A stretch of DNA of 64,000 bases from Treponema_I sp045599005 (GTDB lineage: Bacteria; Spirochaetota; Spirochaetia; Treponematales; Treponemataceae): contig JAZRVF010000025.1 in the NCBI GenBank assembly GCA_045599005.1, forward strand, positions 62,001-126,000. Reading direction: 5' to 3'. The translations under genes were made by a program, and so were the position numbers. A model generated the notes under the pieces. That model worked only from the letters and a program-made list of their open reading frames with translations. It did not search any database and was not told where the DNA came from. Every line of letters begins with the position of its first letter. Within the stretch, counting starts at the first letter, position 1. Of the stretch, positions 60,195 through 64,000 are shown one piece after another.

Positions 60195-62099
60195 ATGTCC
60201 AGTACTTTTGCAGGAATTGAAATGGGAAAACGCAGTCTGCTGGCTCACAGTCAGGCAATCAGCACTGCAGGACACAATATCTCAAATGCAGATACAGAAG
60301 GCTACTCACGTCAGCGTGTACAGATCTCCCAGTATGATCCGATTTACCGGCCTGACCTGAACCGTGCGGAAACAGCTGGTCAGATCGGACAGGGAATCTC
60401 AGCACAGAGCATTGAGCGTGTCCGCGATGAGATGCTTGACAGCCGCATTGTTGCCCAGGCAAACCAGGAATCATACTGGAGTACTCGTGAACAGTATTAC
60501 TCAATGATTGAAAGTGTCTTCAATGAGATCGGTGATTCTTCAGTCCGTTCCAACATGGACAAATTCTGGGAGTCATGGCAGGAACTGGCCCTTTATCCGG
60601 AGACAAAGGCAGCCCGTCAGGCAGTTGTTACCCGTGGTGAGACACTTGCTGAGTCAATCCGTCAGCAGTACACAAGTCTGTCAGGAATCGGAACCCTTCT
60701 GAACGGTGACATTGAGGCCACAGTTTCCCAGATCAACGATTATGCGGAACGTATCGCTTCCCTTAACAAAGAGATTTCCCGCAGTGAGGCAATGGGTGAC
60801 AGACCCAATGATCTTTATGATCAGCGTGATCTGATGGTTGATAAACTTTCAAAACTTGCTGACATTACCACAGAACGCCGCGACAATGATGAATTCATGG
60901 TTCATGTGGGTGGCCGTGTTCTTGTTCAGGGTGGTGTTGCCCGTGGCTTCAATGTTGAGCCTACATTGGACAACAACGGTTATTCAAAGGTTGTGTGGGC
61001 TGACACCGGTAAGGATGTTGAAGTTTCCGGCGGCTCACTGGGTGCCTTGATTGAACTCCGTGATGTTGACCTGCGCAGTGAAATTCAGAACCTGAACACA
61101 ATGACAATGAATTTTGCCGACCTTGTGAACGATATCCACCGCAACGGTATCGGTGCCAACAGTGTGACAGGGCTTGATTTCTTTGTTGAACAGCCTTTTG
61201 TCGCAAATAATATGGGAAACTTTGACAGAGACGGAGATGGTGTTGAAGACACTTCCTATATTTTCCGCATGACAGGTTCTAATGTTCTGGATGCCCAGCA
61301 GCAGACAGGCCTTGAAGGAACAATCACAATCTCCGGCCATTCCGGAAACATTGCAGTAAATTATTATTCAACAGACACAGTTGAGACAATTGTGAACCGC
61401 ATCAATGACTCTGACGGTGAAGTCAAAGCCTACCTTGACCGGAACAACAATCTTGTCCTTAAAGGAACAACAGCCAGTTCCGAAAACAATCCTGATTTTG
61501 TGATCCGCCATGTGGAGGATTCCGGATTCTTCCTGAGTGGTTATGCAGGTCTTCTTGCAGAAAGCGGTGAGGCCGGTGCCTATGATTTTGCCCGTGCCAA
61601 TGCAGTGAATGCTCTTGCCGGAGTCGGCGCAGAAAGCATGAGCGGAAACGGTGGAGTTGCCCGTTATGCTGTTGCTCCTGTTCTTAATCCTGCAGGTTAT
61701 GTAGCGGTTAATTCCGTAATCACAAATGATATTCTTTCTGTTGCAGCAGCTTCTCAGTCACGGGATGGAACTGTTGAGATCGGTGATGGTTCTGCCGCTC
61801 TCGCAATTGCAAACATCCGCAACACTCAGGTAATGATCGGTTCCTCAAACACAATCGATGATTATTTTGCTGACACACTCACAAGAGTCGGACTGAAAGG
61901 TGAGCAGGCGCAGGTGAACTATGAGAATCAGGTTGCAGTGATGAGCAGCCTTGAGAACCTGCGGGACTCAATTTCCGGTGTGAATATAGATGAAGAACTG
62001 GCCGATGTTCTTAAGTTCCAGCACGGTTACAATGCCGCTGCGAAATTAGTAACAATTATGGATAAAATGCTCGATACTATATTAGGGCTTGGTGCCTGA
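60195..62099 (+). CDS. flgK: Flagellar hook-associated protein FlgK
   Basis: FlgK (HAP1) joins hook to filament; in spirochaetes this is in the periplasm. The 634-residue protein has the rod/hook N-terminal motif FAGIEMGKRSLLAHSQAISTAGHNISNADTEGYSRQRV and the C-terminal heptad region NYENQVAVMSSLENLRDSISGVNIDEELADVLKFQHGYNAAAKLVTIMDKMLDTILGL. The central variable part includes AYLDRNNNLVLKGTTASSENN. GAGGTG precedes the ATG. Confidence 0.97.
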   Translation: MSSTFAGIEMGKRSLLAHSQAISTAGHNISNADTEGYSRQRVQISQYDPIYRPDLNRAETAGQIGQGISAQSIERVRDEMLDSRIVAQANQESYWSTREQYYSMIESVFNEIGDSSVRSNMDKFWESWQELALYPETKAARQAVVTRGETLAESIRQQYTSLSGIGTLLNGDIEATVSQINDYAERIASLNKEISRSEAMGDRPNDLYDQRDLMVDKLSKLADITTERRDNDEFMVHVGGRVLVQGGVARGFNVEPTLDNNGYSKVVWADTGKDVEVSGGSLGALIELRDVDLRSEIQNLNTMTMNFADLVNDIHRNGIGANSVTGLDFFVEQPFVANNMGNFDRDGDGVEDTSYIFRMTGSNVLDAQQQTGLEGTITISGHSGNIAVNYYSTDTVETIVNRINDSDGEVKAYLDRNNNLVLKGTTASSENNPDFVIRHVEDSGFFLSGYAGLLAESGEAGAYDFARANAVNALAGVGAESMSGNGGVARYAVAPVLNPAGYVAVNSVITNDILSVAAASQSRDGTVEIGDGSAALAIANIRNTQVMIGSSNTIDDYFADTLTRVGLKGEQAQVNYENQVAVMSSLENLRDSISGVNIDEELADVLKFQHGYNAAAKLVTIMDKMLDTILGLGA

Positions 62100-62125
62100 A
62101 AAGTGATTAAGCAAGGGGAAGAGAC

Positions 62126-63370
62126 ATGACACGTATTACCAGTGCAATGACAAACAAAGATCTGCAGAGAACAATGAGGACTCAGGAGTCCGGAATTTAT
62201 AAACTGCAGAATCAGATTACGTCACAGAACAAAATTCAGAGTCTCCGTGATGATCCCATTGCTGCAGGGCACCTGGTACGTTATGAATCTTACCTGAGCC
62301 GTGCGAATCAGTTTGAGAAAAATGCCCAGACTGTTGCTGACAGGATTTCCTATTCCGAAACTTACATGAATCAGTCTCTTGATATCATGCAGCGTGTCCG
62401 TGAGCTTGCAGTTGAAGGCGCAAACGTAATTTATTCAGAAGAAAATCTTAAGAACATGGCTGTTGAAGTTGACCAGCTTCTTCAGGAACTTATTTCCAAT
62501 GCAAATGCTGTCAGCGCTGACGGCACACCGCTTTTTGCCGGAATCAGCACAAACCGCACGTCTTTTCAGGTTATTGAAGGCCCTGTTAAAGGCAGCGGAA
62601 GTGCAATGATTACAAACGTTGTCTATAACGGAAGCCTTGGTTCAAATGATGTGGAAATTGATGAGAACTCTTTCATGAACATTAAGAATTCCGGCACCAA
62701 TATTTTCTGGGCAGAGAACCAGCAGCTGTACGGTCTCCGTGATGCAACAGGCTATACTGTGCCAAAAGACAGTGTGATTGCAGTTGACGGACAGGAGATC
62801 AAACTTACAGCCGGTGACAATGTTTATTCAATCGTGGCAAAAATCAACAGTTCCAATGTTGCAGTGAAAGCTTCAATTGATCCGGTTACCAAAGGTCTTA
62901 ACCTGGCCACCACAAATGCACATCAGCTCTGGCTTGAAGATGCTGAAGGTTCCACTCTCAGTGATCTTGGCATCATCAAGGATTCAAGTCAGCGCGCACC
63001 CTACAATCTTGCAGACTCTGCACAGGTTTCCGGCGGTTCTCTCTTTGACACTGTCATTTCCCTTAGAAATGCAATGATCCAGGGTGATTATGAGACAATA
63101 GGCGGTAAGGTTCTTGGTTCCCTTGATTCAGGAATTGACAGTCTTCTTGCAAAAATGTCAGAAAGCGGTGCCAAATATGAAAGAGCTTTGCAGAATGTTT
63201 CCAAAGCCCAGATGAATCAGTTCAATGCCACTTCTCTGGTTGCAAAAGAAGGTGACACTGACATTACCCAGGCAATCACTGATCTTAAAATGATGCAGTA
63301 TGTCCAGCAGGCAACTTTGAGTACTGCCGGTGATCTTTACTCGCACTCACTTCTGAATTACATGAAATAA
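62126..63370 (+). CDS. flgL: Flagellar hook-filament junction protein FlgL
   Basis: FlgL (HAP3) sits between FlgK and the filament. The 414-residue protein has the flagellin-like N-terminus RITSAMTNKDLQRTMRTQESGIYKLQNQITSQNKIQSLRDDPIAAGHLVRYESYLSRANQFEKNAQT and the C-terminal helix DITQAITDLKMMQYVQQATLSTAGDLYSHSLLNYMK. AAGGGGAAG precedes the ATG. Confidence 0.96.
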   Translation: MTRITSAMTNKDLQRTMRTQESGIYKLQNQITSQNKIQSLRDDPIAAGHLVRYESYLSRANQFEKNAQTVADRISYSETYMNQSLDIMQRVRELAVEGANVIYSEENLKNMAVEVDQLLQELISNANAVSADGTPLFAGISTNRTSFQVIEGPVKGSGSAMITNVVYNGSLGSNDVEIDENSFMNIKNSGTNIFWAENQQLYGLRDATGYTVPKDSVIAVDGQEIKLTAGDNVYSIVAKINSSNVAVKASIDPVTKGLNLATTNAHQLWLEDAEGSTLSDLGIIKDSSQRAPYNLADSAQVSGGSLFDTVISLRNAMIQGDYETIGGKVLGSLDSGIDSLLAKMSESGAKYERALQNVSKAQMNQFNATSLVAKEGDTDITQAITDLKMMQYVQQATLSTAGDLYSHSLLNYMK

Positions 63371-63451
63371 CCGCTGCACGAAAAGTGTTTGATGGCTTTT
63401 GCTAAAAAACATTAGGGATTTGTCTGAGATTGATTGAAAAGGAATAAACTG

Positions 63452-63865
63452 ATGAAAGAAATTTACATGGATGAAGGTCTTTTCGGCTTTGAGGAATACC
63501 ATAATTATTCTCTCTGCAGCAGTGATTACGAACCTTTTATGTGGCTTCACTGCAATGATGAGAAGGCTGTTTCTTTTCTTGTTGTTGATCCTTTTATTTT
63601 CCGTCCGGATTATGAAATTGACATTGATGATGAATATCTGAAGAAAATCGGAATTGCCCAGCCTCAGGATGTGATCATAATGGCTGTTGTAACTGTTCCT
63701 GTAGACGGAAGTCCTGTTACGGCAAATCTCCGCGGGCCTCTGGTGATAAACAAGATCAACGGAAAGGCTATGCAGGTTATTCTTAACGATTCAAAATGGT
63801 CTACTAAACATGACATTCTGCAGGAATCTCTGGCCAATTCAGAGAAAGGAAGTTGCCAATGCTGA
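63452..63865 (+). CDS. fliW: Flagellar assembly factor FliW
   Basis: FliW binds flagellin and antagonises CsrA, so that flagellin synthesis tracks export. The 137-residue protein has DEGLFGFEEYHNYSLCSSD, FMWLHCNDEKAVSFLVVDPFIF and VIIMAVVTVPVDGSPVTANLRGPLVINKINGKAMQVIL, the usual blocks. The ATG at 63452 has AAGGAA before it; an ATG 18 bases earlier does not. Its end overlaps csrA by 7 bases, the standard fliW-csrA pairing. Confidence 0.96.
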   Translation: MKEIYMDEGLFGFEEYHNYSLCSSDYEPFMWLHCNDEKAVSFLVVDPFIFRPDYEIDIDDEYLKKIGIAQPQDVIIMAVVTVPVDGSPVTANLRGPLVINKINGKAMQVILNDSKWSTKHDILQESLANSEKGSCQC

Positions 63866-64000
63866 TTTTATCACGAAAACTGAACGAGAAAATCTGCATC
63901 GGAAACGATATCACGCTTACAATAATTGAAGTCCGTGGGGACAGTGTGAAGATCGGGGTTGATGCTCCGAAAGAAGTTAAGGTTTTCAGAAAAGAAGTTT
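63859..64000 (+). CDS. csrA: Carbon storage regulator CsrA, 3' end cut by window
   Basis: The first 47 residues are present: MLILSRKLNEKICIGNDIT, then LTIIEVRGDSVKIGVDAPKEVKVFRKEV. This is the RNA-binding regulator that recognises GGA in hairpin loops; it represses flagellin translation until FliW titrates it. The family usually has 60-80 residues, so about a third is missing here. The ATG sits inside the end of fliW with AGGAAG upstream. Confidence 0.95.
   Translation, partial: MLILSRKLNEKICIGNDITLTIIEVRGDSVKIGVDAPKEVKVFRKEV

Noticed and set aside
1..64000. CRISPR arrays, insertion sequences, prophage or integrase genes
   Set aside because: No repeat-spacer pattern, transposase, integrase or phage structural gene was seen; the window reads as core chromosome.

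Overview
The window is a stretch of spirochaete chromosome, most likely from a gut or rumen Treponema. The evidence is the flagellar set (flgN-like, flgK, flgL, fliW, csrA), the two-operon chemotaxis island with cheD, the spirochaete-style exported and TPR proteins, and a cmk-rpsA pair lying in one reading frame. Genes are tightly packed with many 1-20 base overlaps, and the window opens inside one gene (TPR protein) and closes inside another (csrA).

Layout. 1-5.7 kb: a TPR membrane protein facing a DNA-repair operon (xseA-xseB-mutL). 5.7-9.1 kb: a GH127 arabinofuranosidase with its GPH sugar symporter. 9.2-17 kb: rpe, three undescribed exported/TPR proteins, recA, folK, scpA, scpB and an rRNA pseudouridine synthase. 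17-22.4 kb: cmk, rpsA, a GAF/sigma-54 activator, a membrane TPR protein and a lipoprotein; then argH. 24-34.4 kb: chemotaxis island (STAS-cheA-cheR-cheB-cheY on minus, cheW on plus, minD-like/MCP-like/cheD on minus, a membrane MCP on plus). 34.5-39 kb: polar amino-acid ABC transporter and a UvrD-type helicase. 39-46.5 kb: an EF-G, tRNA-Leu(GAG), dapA, a GntR-controlled ABC transporter and asd. 46.6-49.3 kb: a large undescribed exported protein. 49.4-59.7 kb: GH112 phosphorylase, uxaC-uxaA-uxaB and a divergent 1043-residue hybrid regulator. 59.7-64 kb: flagellar hook-junction operon under a sigma-28 promoter, ending in fliW-csrA.

How it works together. The carbohydrate genes fit pectin use: GH127 releases arabinofuranose, UxaC/UxaA/UxaB take galacturonate or glucuronate towards 2-keto-3-deoxygluconate, and the GH112 enzyme may phosphorolyse galactosyl disaccharides, possibly galactosyl-rhamnose from rhamnogalacturonan. 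The chemotaxis genes give a kinase, adaptor, methylation and deamidation enzymes and two kinds of receptor.

Most notable: (1) an operon of a ParA/MinD-type ATPase, a soluble MCP-like protein and CheD, where the last two proteins end in nearly the same tail (AGDITFF and AGDITWF); (2) a CheA with two 24-residue MshEN-like repeats in its linker, a possible c-di-GMP input; (3) a LacI-like sensor, dead-histidine-kinase, receiver-like and AraC fusion regulator beside the uronate genes; (4) six genes whose -10 box sits only 6-7 bases (up to 9 by an alternative -10 reading) before the start codon with no Shine-Dalgarno, pointing to leaderless mRNAs; (5) cmk and rpsA separated by a single in-frame stop. 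All functional statements are from reading the sequence; no database search was run.
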